This document shows, piece by piece, positions 52,962 to 61,336 of a stretch of 64,000 nt of DNA. This stretch comes from Desulfofalx alkaliphila DSM 12257 (GTDB lineage Bacteria > Bacillota > Desulfotomaculia > Desulfotomaculales > Desulfohalotomaculaceae): positions 1 through 64,000 of the forward strand of contig NZ_JONT01000002.1 in NCBI RefSeq assembly GCF_000711975.1. The letters are read 5' to 3'. The stretch's first letter is position 1, and every line of letters begins with the position of its first letter. Below the pieces are notes generated by a model that did not search any database, had not been told where the DNA came from, and saw nothing but the letters and a program-made list of their open reading frames with translations. Position numbers and translations under genes: made by a program.

Positions 52962-53384
52962 TTATAATACGTTATTTAGATCTAACAGCAGCCACAGCTG
53001 GTCGTCTTTCTTTACTACGCCTCGCAAAAAGTCCATGTTGTCGCCCACTGAGGTGGGAGGCTCGATTTCTGATTCGGAATAACGCCCCACTTCCAGTACA
53101 CAGTCTACTATCATACCAACCTTTTGGCCTTTATTTTCCACCACCATAATGCGGGTTTCTTCGTCTGCTTCTTTTTCGGGTAAACCCAGACGGCGATTTA
53201 GGTTGATCACCGGCAAAATAGTGCCCCGCAGGTTGATAATTCCTTCTAAATAGTAGCTGCCGTTGGGTATACGTGTAACTTCGGTCATACGTATAATTTC
53301 TTGAGTTTCTTCAATGGGCAGTGCGTATTTTTGGTCGCTCAATTGAAATACAACCAATTGCCCTTCGCTTATTGCTACCGACAT
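52962..53384 (-). CDS. cheW: CheW-like chemotaxis coupling protein
   Basis: 140 residues, a single CheW domain (VVFQLSDQKYALPIEETQEIIRMTEVTRIPN, YYLEGIINLRGTILPVINLNRRLGL, ILVVENKGQKVGMIVD). It couples receptors to CheA at the membrane or to cytoplasmic receptors. The gene stands alone and no other chemotaxis gene except the frameshifted receptor at 4677 is in the window. Its start is followed by a small intergenic stretch with no further gene. Confidence 0.9.
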   Translation of the reverse strand: MSVAISEGQLVVFQLSDQKYALPIEETQEIIRMTEVTRIPNGSYYLEGIINLRGTILPVINLNRRLGLPEKEADEETRIMVVENKGQKVGMIVDCVLEVGRYSESEIEPPTSVGDNMDFLRGVVKKDDQLWLLLDLNNVL

Positions 53385-53601
53385 TGTAATGCCCCCTTTA
53401 TAACGTTAAAAATTGGTTGGCCGCTTAACGAACCACTACCCCAGTGACCCATTGTGCCCTGTGGTAATGGCTTAGTATAATATGCAAGGTAATAAAACTA
53501 TTTTTCGACATTAGTTATGGAGAATCCTTTCTACAAAGCTAAAATATGCAAAATTGGAGAAGTTTTCTTATTAAATTTTCAGTAAATTAAGATATTTGCT
53601 G

Positions 53602-53631
53602 TTGACTTAATAGCCAAATGCCGGATATAAT
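53602..53631 (+). promoter_or_regulatory. Promoter of the hydrogenase maturation operon
   Basis: TTGACT (53602-53607), an 18-base spacer and TATAAT (53626-53631). Transcription would begin near 53638, about 225 bases before the first start codon. The stretch 53385-53600 upstream holds no gene. Confidence 0.75.
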
Positions 53632-53637
53632 GGGTGT

Positions 53638-53832
53638 AACAACCTGAGGAATGCGGGGTTATCTGCATCCAAGGGTGAGACAATTTAGGTAGTTCCCTAA
53701 GGGAAGGGCCTAGGCCTGAGCCAAGGGGTGCACCGGTGAGAGAGTAATGCATTTTATACCGTATATTGGTATGGCATTGCCTTGTTTACCGCCATTAGTG
53801 CGCCCGTTTCCTTAGGAAAGCGGGCGCTTTTG
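53638..53832 (+). promoter_or_regulatory. Structured leader with terminator ahead of the Hyd maturation genes
   Basis: About 195 bases of leader with several potential stems: ATGC/GCAT (53651-53668), TTCCC/GGGAA (53693-53705), GGCCTAGGCC (53707-53716), and AATGC-ATACC with GGTAT-GCATT (53746-53778). It ends in a strong terminator, GCGCCCG/CGGGCGC with TTTT (53800-53831), 19 bases before AGGAGGGG of the first gene. This is the layout of a riboswitch or attenuator. It does not match a TPP, SAM-I, cobalamin, lysine or Moco element that I can recognise. Confidence 0.65.
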
Positions 53833-53862
53833 TATTTTCCAATCTTGTTAGGAGGGGTATTT

Positions 53863-54117
53863 ATGGCTCGCAGAATAGGCGTGGTGGGCATTGTGGTGGA
53901 AGACCGCAACAAGGCTGCGCAAATTAATAATATCCTCAGTGATTTTGGGGACTTGGTCATTGGACGGATGGGGGTACCATATCGGGATAAAGAATTAAGT
54001 GTGATCTCCTTAATAGTGGAGGGTACCACAGATCAAATCGGTTCGCTGACCGGAAGATTGGGCAACATCAAGGGGGTTCAGGTGAAGTCTGCATTGAGCA
54101 ATAAAACTATCTCATAA
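53863..54117 (+). CDS. TM1266-family small regulator of [FeFe]-hydrogenase system
   Basis: An 84-residue ACT-like small protein (RRIGVVGIVVEDRNKAAQINNILSDFGDLVIGRMGVPYRDKELSVISLIVEG), the family found beside hydrogenase maturation genes and called a putative iron-only hydrogenase regulator. It resembles NikR C-terminal or ACT ligand domains without a DNA-binding part. AGGAGGGG precedes ATG 53863. It is the first gene of the maturation operon. Confidence 0.88.
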   Translation: MARRIGVVGIVVEDRNKAAQINNILSDFGDLVIGRMGVPYRDKELSVISLIVEGTTDQIGSLTGRLGNIKGVQVKSALSNKTIS

Positions 54118-54144
54118 AAGGATAAAAAGAGGACGGTGATTACT

Positions 54145-55338
54145 ATGCAAGACACCCCCAGGGGTAACAGGTTGCATATAGCCATATTTGGCTGCAGAAA
54201 TGCCGGCAAATCCAGTTTAATCAATGCTTTAACCAATCAGTCAATTGCACTGGTATCCCAGGTGCCCGGTACCACCACTGATCCGGTATACAAATCGATG
54301 GAATTGCTGCCGGTGGGGCCGGTGGTAATTATTGATACGGCCGGCATAGATGATGTGGGTCACCTTGGTGAACTGCGGGTGAAAAAGTCAATGGAAGTGT
54401 TAAATAAAACAGACCTGGTGCTGTTAGTGATAGATGCTACCCGGGGGGTGACCCAATACGACCTTGATTTAATAGAGCGGTGTAAGGCTAAAAATTTGCC
54501 GCTTGTGGCGGTAATCAACAAGATAGATCTTGCTGCTTTTCAAGCTGAATTAGATGTGCCGGTGGTGGAGGTAAGTGCCCGCACCGGTCAGGGAATTAAG
54601 GATTTAAAAATCAGTATTGTTAAAAATGCTCCCTCTAAATGGGATGACCAAAGTATCATTGGTGATTTGCTGCAAGCGGGGGACACAGTGGTGCTGGTGG
54701 TGCCCCTGGATTTAGCAGCCCCCAAGGGCAGGCTGATACTGCCCCAGGTGCAAACCATAAGGGACATTTTGGACCACGGTGGTATTGCGGTGATGGCCAG
54801 GGATACTGAATTAAAGCAAACGCTGGCCAATTTGGCAGTGAAGCCGAAAATGGTGGTAACTGATTCCCAGGTATTTAAAAAGGCAGATGCCGATACCCCA
54901 TCGGATATATTACTTACTTCCTTTTCCATTCTCTTTGCCCGCTATAAAGGGGATTTGGAAATGTTGGTGGCGGGAGCCAAGGCCATTGATGATTTAAAAC
55001 CCGGTGATAAGGTGCTGGTGGCAGAATCATGTACCCATCACCGGGTGGAGGATGACATTGGTACGGTTAAGATTCCCAATTGGCTGTGCAAGCATGTGGG
55101 TGGTGAACTGCACTTTGACTGGGTGAGCGGTAGCCATTTCCCGGACAACTTAGCGGAATATAAACTGGTGCTGCATTGCGGGGCCTGTATGACTAACCGC
55201 CGGGAGATGCTGTCCCGTCTAATGCAGGTACAGGAGGCCGGGGTACCCATAGTGAATTATGGAGTGGCAATAGCCCATCTGCACGGTATTTTAAAGCGGT
55301 CCCTGTCACCCTTCCCCAATCTGGCAGGGCAGTTGTAG
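54145..55338 (+). CDS. hydF: [FeFe]-hydrogenase H-cluster maturation GTPase HydF
   Basis: 397 residues. GTPase domain: IAIFGCRNAGKSSLINAL (P-loop near residue 16), VPGTTTDPV, DTAGIDD, VAVINKIDL. Dimerisation domain next, then the FeS-binding domain with ESCTHH and HCGACMTNRREM, the three-cysteine cluster site. HydF is the scaffold on which the 2Fe subcluster is assembled and passed to HydA. The start at ATG 54145 follows GGTGA; GTG 54136 is possible. Confidence 0.94.
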   Translation: MQDTPRGNRLHIAIFGCRNAGKSSLINALTNQSIALVSQVPGTTTDPVYKSMELLPVGPVVIIDTAGIDDVGHLGELRVKKSMEVLNKTDLVLLVIDATRGVTQYDLDLIERCKAKNLPLVAVINKIDLAAFQAELDVPVVEVSARTGQGIKDLKISIVKNAPSKWDDQSIIGDLLQAGDTVVLVVPLDLAAPKGRLILPQVQTIRDILDHGGIAVMARDTELKQTLANLAVKPKMVVTDSQVFKKADADTPSDILLTSFSILFARYKGDLEMLVAGAKAIDDLKPGDKVLVAESCTHHRVEDDIGTVKIPNWLCKHVGGELHFDWVSGSHFPDNLAEYKLVLHCGACMTNRREMLSRLMQVQEAGVPIVNYGVAIAHLHGILKRSLSPFPNLAGQL

Positions 55339-55388
55339 CGGTATTGCTCACACAACCACACAAAGGATTGCTAAAGGAGGGCTCATGA

Positions 55389-56453
55389 ATGGATAACAAG
55401 TTTAAATCAGCTTTGAAAAAGGCAGTATTACAACATGATTTGTCCAAAGAAGATGTGGTCACCTTATTGAATGCGGCACCGGGTGATGAACAGCAGCTCT
55501 TATTTCAAAGGGCGGATCAGGTGCGGCAGCGGTACCATGGCAACGGGGTGCACCTAAGGGGTATAATCGAGTTCTCCAGTTACTGCAAAAATGATTGCTA
55601 TTATTGTGGGTTGCGTCGCAGCAATAAGGACATACACCGCTACCGCATGACGGTGGAGCAGGTATTGGATGCCGCCCGGCAGGCTTTGGAAATGGGTTTC
55701 CGTACCATTGTGCTGCAGTCAGGGGAAGATCCCTGGTATAATGTGGGCACCATAGCTAAAATGATTTACGGCATTAAAAAGATGGGTGATGTGGCGGTTA
55801 CGTTAAGCATAGGTGAACGGTCTAGGGCGGAGTACTACCTCTTGCGTTTTGCCGGGGCAGATCGGTATTTAATAAAGCATGAGACCAGCGACCGCAATTT
55901 GTTTAACAAACTGCGGCCCGGCACTGATTTTGACAGACGCATACAGTGTTTAGAGTGGCTTAATGAAGCAGGTTTTCAAGTGGGTTCCGGTAACATTATT
56001 GGTTTGCCGGGCCAGACAATTGAATCACTGGCCGATGATATTTTGCTGCTGAAACAATTAGATGTTGAGATGGCCGGCATCGGGCCCTTTATTCCCCATG
56101 ACCAGACGCCCTTGGCCGGTGCCCCCCACGGTGATTTGCAGCTAACCCTTAAGGCTTTAGCGGTGACCAGGCTGATGCTACCCCAAACACACCTGCCGGC
56201 CACCACTGCGGCAGGGACACTGCACCCCAGGGGAAGGCATATGGCTCTGAATGCCGGGGCAAATGTAATTATGCCTAACGTTACCCCGCTGGAGTACAGA
56301 CAGCTGTACCAAATTTACCCCAACAAGGCGGGCTCAACAGAGCAGCCCCGCCAATCACTGGAAAATATTATAAGCATTATCCGCGAGGTGGGCAGGGAAG
56401 TGGCCCAGGACAGGGGAGATTCCCCCAAGGAGCGGTTTCAAATATCCATTTAA
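55389..56453 (+). CDS. hydE: [FeFe]-hydrogenase maturation radical SAM HydE
   Basis: 354 residues. The radical SAM motif CKNDCYYCG lies in EFSSYCKNDCYYCGLRRSNKDIHRYRM (near residue 65). QSGEDPWY and IGLPGQTIESLADDI are family motifs. HydE works with HydG products to form the dithiomethylamine-bridged diiron unit. AAAGGAGGG lies just before the ATG. Confidence 0.93.
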   Translation: MDNKFKSALKKAVLQHDLSKEDVVTLLNAAPGDEQQLLFQRADQVRQRYHGNGVHLRGIIEFSSYCKNDCYYCGLRRSNKDIHRYRMTVEQVLDAARQALEMGFRTIVLQSGEDPWYNVGTIAKMIYGIKKMGDVAVTLSIGERSRAEYYLLRFAGADRYLIKHETSDRNLFNKLRPGTDFDRRIQCLEWLNEAGFQVGSGNIIGLPGQTIESLADDILLLKQLDVEMAGIGPFIPHDQTPLAGAPHGDLQLTLKALAVTRLMLPQTHLPATTAAGTLHPRGRHMALNAGANVIMPNVTPLEYRQLYQIYPNKAGSTEQPRQSLENIISIIREVGREVAQDRGDSPKERFQISI

Positions 56454-56489
56454 ATTTATCCGGATGACCGGAGGAAGGTAGGGATAATT

Positions 56490-57926
56490 ATGGCAGTAAA
56501 TTTACTGGAAAAGCAATGGCAGGCGGCGGATTTTATCAATGATGAGAAGATATATAAGGACTTAGAAGCGGCCAAGGTTTTATCCAAGGAGGAAGTTAAA
56601 GAAATAATAGAAAGGGCACGCAAGGCCAAGGGACTTACCCCCGGTGAGGTGGCCGCCCTGCTGCAAACGGAAGATGAGGAACTGGTGCAGTTAATGTTTG
56701 ACGCTGCCAGTGAAATAAAAGATAAAATTTACGGCAAGCGGGTGGTCTTGTTTGCTCCCTTGTATGTAAGCAACTACTGTATTAACAACTGTGTGTACTG
56801 TGGCTACAGGCGGGATAATAAATTTGTGCGCCGCAAGCTTACCATGGAAGAGGTGGCAGAAGAGGTCAAGGCCCTGGAGGAGTTAGGTCACAAACGACTG
56901 GCCTTGGAAGCCGGGGAACACCCCACCGAATGTTCCATTGATTACATCCTGGAATGTATTGATACCATTTATAAGGTGAAATTAAACAACGGCAGCATCC
57001 GCCGGGTAAATGTAAACATTGCGGCCACCACAGTGGAAGACTATGCCCGCCTGCTTGAAGCCGGCATTGGTACCTACATTTTGTTCCAGGAAACATATCA
57101 CCGGGAAACCTATAAAAAAATGCATCCCAGTGGACCGAAAATGGACTACGACTGGCACACCACAGCCATGGATCGGGCCATGCAGGCAGGGATAGAAGAT
57201 GTGGGCATTGGAGCCCTCTTCGGCTTGTATGACTATAAGTATGAAGTTTTGGGACTGATATATCATTCACTGCATTTGGAAGAAAAGTTTGGCGTAGGTC
57301 CCCATACAATTTCAGTGCCCAGGCTGCGGGAGGCTGTGGGGGTATCTATAAAGGACTTCCCACACTTGGTATCAGATGAAACTTTTGAAAAGATTGTGGC
57401 TATTTTGCGTTTGGCAGTTCCCTATACCGGTTTAATTTTATCCACCAGGGAAACCCAGCAGACCAGGGATAAACTGCTAAATTATGGCATTTCCCAAATT
57501 AGTGCCGGCTCCTGCACCGGTGTGGGCGGCTATAAAAAGGAAGCGGAGAAGAAAAACTGTGGCTGTAAAGTAGAAGAGAGGCCTCAATTTGCGGTGGAAG
57601 ACAATCGCAGCCCCGATGAGGTGCTGCGCAGTGTGTGCCAGTCAGGCTTTTTACCCAGCTACTGCACCGCATGCTACCGCCAGGGCCGTACCGGAGATCG
57701 CTTTATGTCGCTGGCTAAAACCGGAGAGATACAAAATGTTTGTCAGCCAAACGCCTTATTAACCTTTAAGGAATACCTAATGGACTATGCCTCCCCTGAA
57801 ACCAGAAAGGTGGGAGAAGAGACCATTAAACAACACCTGGAAGAAATAAGCAACGATAAAATTCGCAAACTCACCGAAGAAAGGCTGGAGTTAATAGAGC
57901 AGGGCCAAAGGGATCTTTACTTCTAA
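56490..57926 (+). CDS. hydG: [FeFe]-hydrogenase maturation radical SAM HydG (tyrosine lyase)
   Basis: 478 residues. The radical SAM motif CINNCVYCGYRRDNK lies near residue 96, with EAGEHP and a ThiH-like barrel. The C-terminal cluster motif CTACYRQGRTGDRFM (near 391) holds the dangler-iron site. HydG cleaves tyrosine to give the CO and CN ligands of the H-cluster. It ends the operon, followed by a terminator. Confidence 0.95.
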   Translation: MAVNLLEKQWQAADFINDEKIYKDLEAAKVLSKEEVKEIIERARKAKGLTPGEVAALLQTEDEELVQLMFDAASEIKDKIYGKRVVLFAPLYVSNYCINNCVYCGYRRDNKFVRRKLTMEEVAEEVKALEELGHKRLALEAGEHPTECSIDYILECIDTIYKVKLNNGSIRRVNVNIAATTVEDYARLLEAGIGTYILFQETYHRETYKKMHPSGPKMDYDWHTTAMDRAMQAGIEDVGIGALFGLYDYKYEVLGLIYHSLHLEEKFGVGPHTISVPRLREAVGVSIKDFPHLVSDETFEKIVAILRLAVPYTGLILSTRETQQTRDKLLNYGISQISAGSCTGVGGYKKEAEKKNCGCKVEERPQFAVEDNRSPDEVLRSVCQSGFLPSYCTACYRQGRTGDRFMSLAKTGEIQNVCQPNALLTFKEYLMDYASPETRKVGEETIKQHLEEISNDKIRKLTEERLELIEQGQRDLYF

Positions 57927-57945
57927 TCATGCAAAGGGAGATTAA

Positions 57946-57980
57946 GCCCAGGCGAGCCAAATGGTTTGCCTGGGCTTAAT
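57946..57980 (+). terminator. Terminator of the Hyd maturation operon
   Basis: AAGCCCAGGC pairs with GCCTGGGCTT, followed by AATTT. The T tract is weak. Confidence 0.7.
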
Positions 57981-58069
57981 TTACATAAATCTGCCAGCAG
58001 GGAAATGCCGCTTACTTTAGAATTTATATAGCTGTAACAATTAATTAACAAACGAGGTATCAAGACACA

Positions 58070-58990
58070 ATGTTTGGTGCATCAAACTACGGCAAAATAC
58101 TTTTAATGGCTGTGGCATTGATGTTAATCACCGGGGCCCATCCAATTAACAGTGAACCGGAAGTTGATGATATGACCACTGCCGATAGGGGTGTAACCAT
58201 TGTGGACACTGTGGATGATCGGCATGAGGAAGAAGTTGCGGATGCTGAGGAAGAAATAGAAGAAGAAGCAACAGAAGAAAAAAGGGAAGAAGAGCCTGAA
58301 CAAGAACTGACACAAGAACCGGAGCCGCAAGAAAAGGCAGTGCAGGCGATTAATGATCTGGCTCTACCTGCTTTTAACCAATATGTGCTGAAGATCATCA
58401 ATACATATCAAGGCAGAAGCTACCCTTACCTACTAAATAACGACTACCAGAATTATAACGGTGTAACCACCACCTTGGAATATCAGGGCCAGGTGCTGGC
58501 CCGGGCCCATCCCAGCGGCAACAGGGCCAGCCATTGTTCCGGCATTACCTTTGAAGTATTCTTCAAGGCAATGCAACAGAGAAACAAAGACCTGGGCCTG
58601 GATCCCAATAACTTTAATGGCTTAAGCTACAAGCAACTACAAGATTTTTTACTCACCTGGTATGTGGCCAGCGGTAATAAGGCCAACAGCAACATTGCCG
58701 TTGCAGTGGAAAGGTATGGCCTGGGAAGAAGAATTGACAATCTTGAAGATGCCCTCCCCGGGGACTTTGTGGACTTTAGCAGAGAAAACGGCACCGGCCA
58801 CACGGTGGTGCTCATGGATTGGATAAGGGATGCCCAGGGACGTATCATTGGTATTCATTACTGGTCAAGTCAACAGTCAACTAACGGGATAGCCTACCGT
58901 AAAGAATATTTCAATGTGCGCAATGCATCCGGAAATAAATATGGCAAGGTGCGTACCGATATGGTGTATATAGCAAGGGTACAAGCCTAG
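58070..58990 (+). CDS. Secreted NlpC/P60-like protein with acidic linker
   Basis: 306 residues. A signal peptide (ILLMAVALMLITGAHP) is followed by an extremely acidic linker of about 60 residues (runs of E, residues 55-90). The C-terminal 200 residues look like an NlpC/P60-type cysteine peptidase: ASHCSGITFEVFFKAM with a candidate catalytic Cys, GHTVVLMDWIRD with a candidate His, and DALPGDFVDFSRENGTG. It probably acts on cell wall or another surface peptide. I am not certain of the family beyond the Cys/His layout. No clear neighbours in function. Confidence 0.7.
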   Translation: MFGASNYGKILLMAVALMLITGAHPINSEPEVDDMTTADRGVTIVDTVDDRHEEEVADAEEEIEEEATEEKREEEPEQELTQEPEPQEKAVQAINDLALPAFNQYVLKIINTYQGRSYPYLLNNDYQNYNGVTTTLEYQGQVLARAHPSGNRASHCSGITFEVFFKAMQQRNKDLGLDPNNFNGLSYKQLQDFLLTWYVASGNKANSNIAVAVERYGLGRRIDNLEDALPGDFVDFSRENGTGHTVVLMDWIRDAQGRIIGIHYWSSQQSTNGIAYRKEYFNVRNASGNKYGKVRTDMVYIARVQA

Positions 58991-58994
58991 AAAA

Positions 58995-59022
58995 AATGCG
59001 ACAGGAGGCCCTGTCGCATTAA
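58995..59022. terminator. Hairpin between convergent genes
   Basis: AATGCGACAGG and CCTGTCGCATT form an 11-base stem shared by the convergent NlpC-like gene and htpX. The T tract is weak on both strands. Confidence 0.7.
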
Positions 59023-59861
59023 GCCATTTGTTTTAGTCTTTCTACCCGTTCCTTAATTGGCGGGTGGGTGCTAAATAGCCTGGTTATGCTGCCGCCGGCC
59101 AGCGGGTTGACGATGAAGAGGTGAGAAGCGGCAGGGTTTGCCTTTTCCATCCTGATTTGGCGGGCAGCCTCTTCTAACTTCAGCAGTGCATTGGCCAGGC
59201 CATGGGGATTGCCGGCAATGGCAGCCCCTTCGGCATCGGCGCCGTACTCCCTGGAACGGGATATGGCCAATTGAATGATGGTGGCGGCCAATGAAGACAA
59301 TATGGCTACAAACAGCAAACCAAAGGGATTGTTGCCCTGCTCATTATTACCGCCAAAGCCGCCAAGAAATGCCGTCCACTGCAGCATATTGGCTATCATG
59401 GTAATGGCACCGGCCATACTGGCAGCAATGGTGCCCACAAGAACATCACGGTTTTTAATATGTGCCAGCTCGTGGGCAAGAACCCCCTCCAGTTCCTCCC
59501 GGTTAAGCATTTTTATTAACCCCTCTGTCACTGCCACCGCAGAATTTTCCGGATTGCGTCCGGTGGCAAAGGCATTGGGCTGTGGAGATGGGGTGAGATA
59601 CAAGCGGGGCATTGGTAAACCGGCCCGATCAGCAAGGTTGCGCACCATGGCATACAGTTGAGGGGCCTGTTCTTCCGAAATGGGTTTTGAATTAGTCATT
59701 TTAATTGCTACCTTATCACTGTTATAATAGGTATAAAAATTTAAAGCAAAGGATATTAACAAAAATATTAATGCCCCGGTTTGCCCGCCAATGGCGTTGC
59801 CCAAAAGCACCAGTAAGATGCTCAGCAGGCCCATTAATAGAAATGCCTTGAAATTACTCAT
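59019..59861 (-). CDS. htpX: Membrane zinc metalloprotease HtpX
   Basis: 280 residues, M48 family. Two N-terminal membrane segments (FLLMGLLSILLVLLGNAIGG; ALIFLLISFALNFYTYYN), zinc motif HELAH in LAHELAHIKN (near residue 130), and SREYGADAEGAAIAG with the third zinc ligand. It degrades misfolded membrane proteins from the cytoplasmic side. AGGAGG precedes the ATG. Confidence 0.94.
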   Translation of the reverse strand: MSNFKAFLLMGLLSILLVLLGNAIGGQTGALIFLLISFALNFYTYYNSDKVAIKMTNSKPISEEQAPQLYAMVRNLADRAGLPMPRLYLTPSPQPNAFATGRNPENSAVAVTEGLIKMLNREELEGVLAHELAHIKNRDVLVGTIAASMAGAITMIANMLQWTAFLGGFGGNNEQGNNPFGLLFVAILSSLAATIIQLAISRSREYGADAEGAAIAGNPHGLANALLKLEEAARQIRMEKANPAASHLFIVNPLAGGSITRLFSTHPPIKERVERLKQMA

Positions 59862-59989
59862 TTTACATCCTCCTGTTCCAAACTCCCATTAATTATTATG
59901 TATATCCTAAAAACAAATTTTTACGTCAGGTAGATTAAACCACCCAAATATTATAAAACCGCTCTGAACAGAGCGGCAAGGTAATGCTA

Positions 59990-60310
59990 TCAGTAGCGTT
60001 TATTTTCTCTTGTTATACTGCATGCATTGTCTTTGGTGGCTTCGTGGATAGCCTTATAGTAATCGTCAGCCCCTTCAAACTCTTCCCCTACCAAAAACTC
60101 CATGGTCACCCCACATATTTTAGAGATTTTTTGCAGGTGTTCATAGTCGGGATAGAACCTGCCGGACTCCAATACATTGACTATATGCACATTTTCGTTT
60201 AGGTCGTCGGCAAGCATTTTTTTCGTATAACCGAAGCCTATCTCTGCTGATTTATTCATACGGGCCTTTCTTATATTCATCCCAATTAGTGAACTACTTA
60301 ATAGAGCCAA
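59990..60310 (-). CDS. Small helix-turn-helix (XRE-like) protein
   Basis: A 106-residue protein with a helix-turn-helix near the centre (KKMLADDLNENVHIVNVLESGRFYPDYEHLQKISKICGVTMEFLVG), the Cro/CI-type arrangement, and a charged tail. TTG 60310 lies eight bases after AGGAG; a GTG 60319 start overlaps that site. Resembles small phage or SinR-type regulators. Its targets are unknown. It stands alone upstream of a tRNA region. Confidence 0.75.
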   Translation of the reverse strand: MALLSSSLIGMNIRKARMNKSAEIGFGYTKKMLADDLNENVHIVNVLESGRFYPDYEHLQKISKICGVTMEFLVGEEFEGADDYYKAIHEATKDNACSITRENKRY

Positions 60311-60319
60311 TTCGGTCAC

Positions 60320-60690
60320 TCCTAGTTAGCATGCTAAAAGACACTTATGTATTGAATTATATTAAATATCACTTTAAAATGTCAAATAAAGAAAATGGTT
60401 GATATTGCAAGAATTGAACTATTGCACAAACAAAAACTGCTCATTACTCAAATTTTAGTGAAATTATAGTATAAAAAGCTCTTAACAGGCGCAAATTATA
60501 GTTACTCCGCTTTGGTGAGTTCTATCTCTCCCCGTCCAGCTTTTGCTGGACTTTTTTTTACGGGGAGTGCCGTGCCGGCCCATGGTATAATTTTGGGCAG
60601 TGATAAAAATATTAAAAAGGGCTTGAAAGTTGTTGAGCTTTCTGCTATTATAATACTTGCGTTCAATGAAGTGTGTGCAAAACAAGATGG
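60320..60690 (+). other. Gap with possible small transcript and terminator
   Basis: No protein-coding gene is seen. A clear terminator (GTCCAGC/GCTGGAC plus eight T) lies at 60534-60559 with no gene upstream of it on this strand. An AT-rich stretch at 60460-60480 (GAAATTATAGTATAAAA) could hold a promoter. A small RNA from about 60485 to 60559 is possible but unproven. Confidence 0.4.
60534..60559 (+). terminator. Orphan terminator
   Basis: GTCCAGC and GCTGGAC around TTTT, followed by a T run; no coding gene ends upstream on this strand. Confidence 0.75.
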
Positions 60691-60767
60691 CGGGATTTAG
60701 CGCAGTTTGGTAGCGCGCCTGCCTTGGGAGCAGGAAGCCGGGGGTTCAAATCCCTCAATCCCGACCA
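60691..60767 (+). tRNA. tRNA-Pro (TGG)
   Basis: The acceptor arms CGGGATT and AATCCCG, D-arm AGCGCAGTTTGGTAGCGC, anticodon loop CTTGGGA with anticodon TGG in the stem CCTGC/GCAGG, T-arm GGTTCAAATCC and encoded CCA all fit. 77 bases. Confidence 0.97.
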
Positions 60768-60771
60768 GTGT

Positions 60772-60808
60772 AAAAGAGACGAGAATTTTTTAATTTTCGT
60801 CTCTTTTA
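60772..60808 (+). terminator. Terminator after tRNA-Pro
   Basis: AAAAGAGACGAGAA pairs with TTTTCGTCTCTTTT. Confidence 0.88.
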
Positions 60809-60978
60809 TTTATCTTTTGGCAGTGGTTTGACTGAGCTTTTTTATCATTGCCTGTGCCCATTTAGACAAAATACTAATATATGCCAAGTATTATGCTGCC
60901 CCTATTGGCTAAATACTAATGTCGGACCACTTGACCGGCTAAAAACTGAATACTGTCGTTATTTCTACACAAACTGTC

Positions 60979-61007
60979 TTGACAGCAAGGCATATGTTTT
61001 GTTAAAA
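60979..61007 (+). promoter_or_regulatory. Promoter of the tRNA-Glu/Tyr/Gln operon
   Basis: TTGACA (60979-60984), a 17-base spacer and TTAAAA (61002-61007), about 30 bases before tRNA-Glu. The stretch 60810-60970 upstream holds no gene, only three imperfect copies of a short AAATACTAAT-like motif. Confidence 0.7.
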
Positions 61008-61038
61008 TAACAATCGTCATGGCAATCGGGTGATGCAC

Positions 61039-61114
61039 GGCCCCTTGGTCAAGTGGTCTAAGACACCGCCCTTTCACGGCGGTAACACGGGTTCAAATCC
61101 CGTAGGGGTCACCA
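61039..61114 (+). tRNA. tRNA-Glu (TTC)
   Basis: Acceptor arms GGCCCCT and AGGGGTC, anticodon TTC in the stem CCGCC/GGCGG, T-arm GGTTCAAATCC, encoded CCA. 76 bases. Confidence 0.97.
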
Positions 61115-61123
61115 GTTAATATC

Positions 61124-61209
61124 GGAGGAGTTCCCGAGTGGCCAAAGGGATCAGACTGTAAATCTGACGTCGGACGACTTCGTAGGTTCGAATCCTACCT
61201 CCTCCACCA
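61124..61209 (+). tRNA. tRNA-Tyr (GTA)
   Basis: Acceptor arms GGAGGAG and CTCCTCC, anticodon GTA in CAGACTGTAAATCTG, a long class II variable arm (CGTCGGACGACTTCG), T-arm GGTTCGAATCC, encoded CCA. 86 bases. Confidence 0.97.
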
Positions 61210-61222
61210 AAAAAATAGATAT

Positions 61223-61297
61223 TGGGGTGTAGCCAAGCGGTAAGGCAGCGGTCTTTGGAATCGCCATGCGTAGGTTCGAATCCTGCCACCCCAGCCA
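61223..61297 (+). tRNA. tRNA-Gln (TTG)
   Basis: Acceptor arms TGGGGTG and CACCCCA, anticodon TTG in GCGGTCTTTGGAATCGC, T-arm GGTTCGAATCC, encoded CCA. 75 bases. Confidence 0.97.
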
Positions 61298-61327
61298 AAA
61301 AAGCAGCTCTAGATTGAGCTGCTTTTT
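61298..61327 (+). terminator. Terminator of the tRNA operon
   Basis: AAAAAGCAGCTC and GAGCTGCTTTTT form the stem. Confidence 0.9.
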
Positions 61328-61336
61328 AAATTTCAC

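Noticed and set aside
53638-53745. Possible TPP or SAM riboswitch in the leader of the maturation operon
   Set aside because: GGGTGAG and CCTGAG resemble short pieces of a TPP element, but the order and the other conserved blocks (CTGAGA, ACCTGATCTGGATAATACC-like) are missing. I kept only the unnamed structured leader.
61116-61336. Two open frames on the minus strand across the tRNA-Tyr and tRNA-Gln genes, reading FEPTHGDSK and GGGGRIRTYEV
   Set aside because: These are the well-known false translations of tRNA genes; the tRNAs on the plus strand explain the sequence fully.
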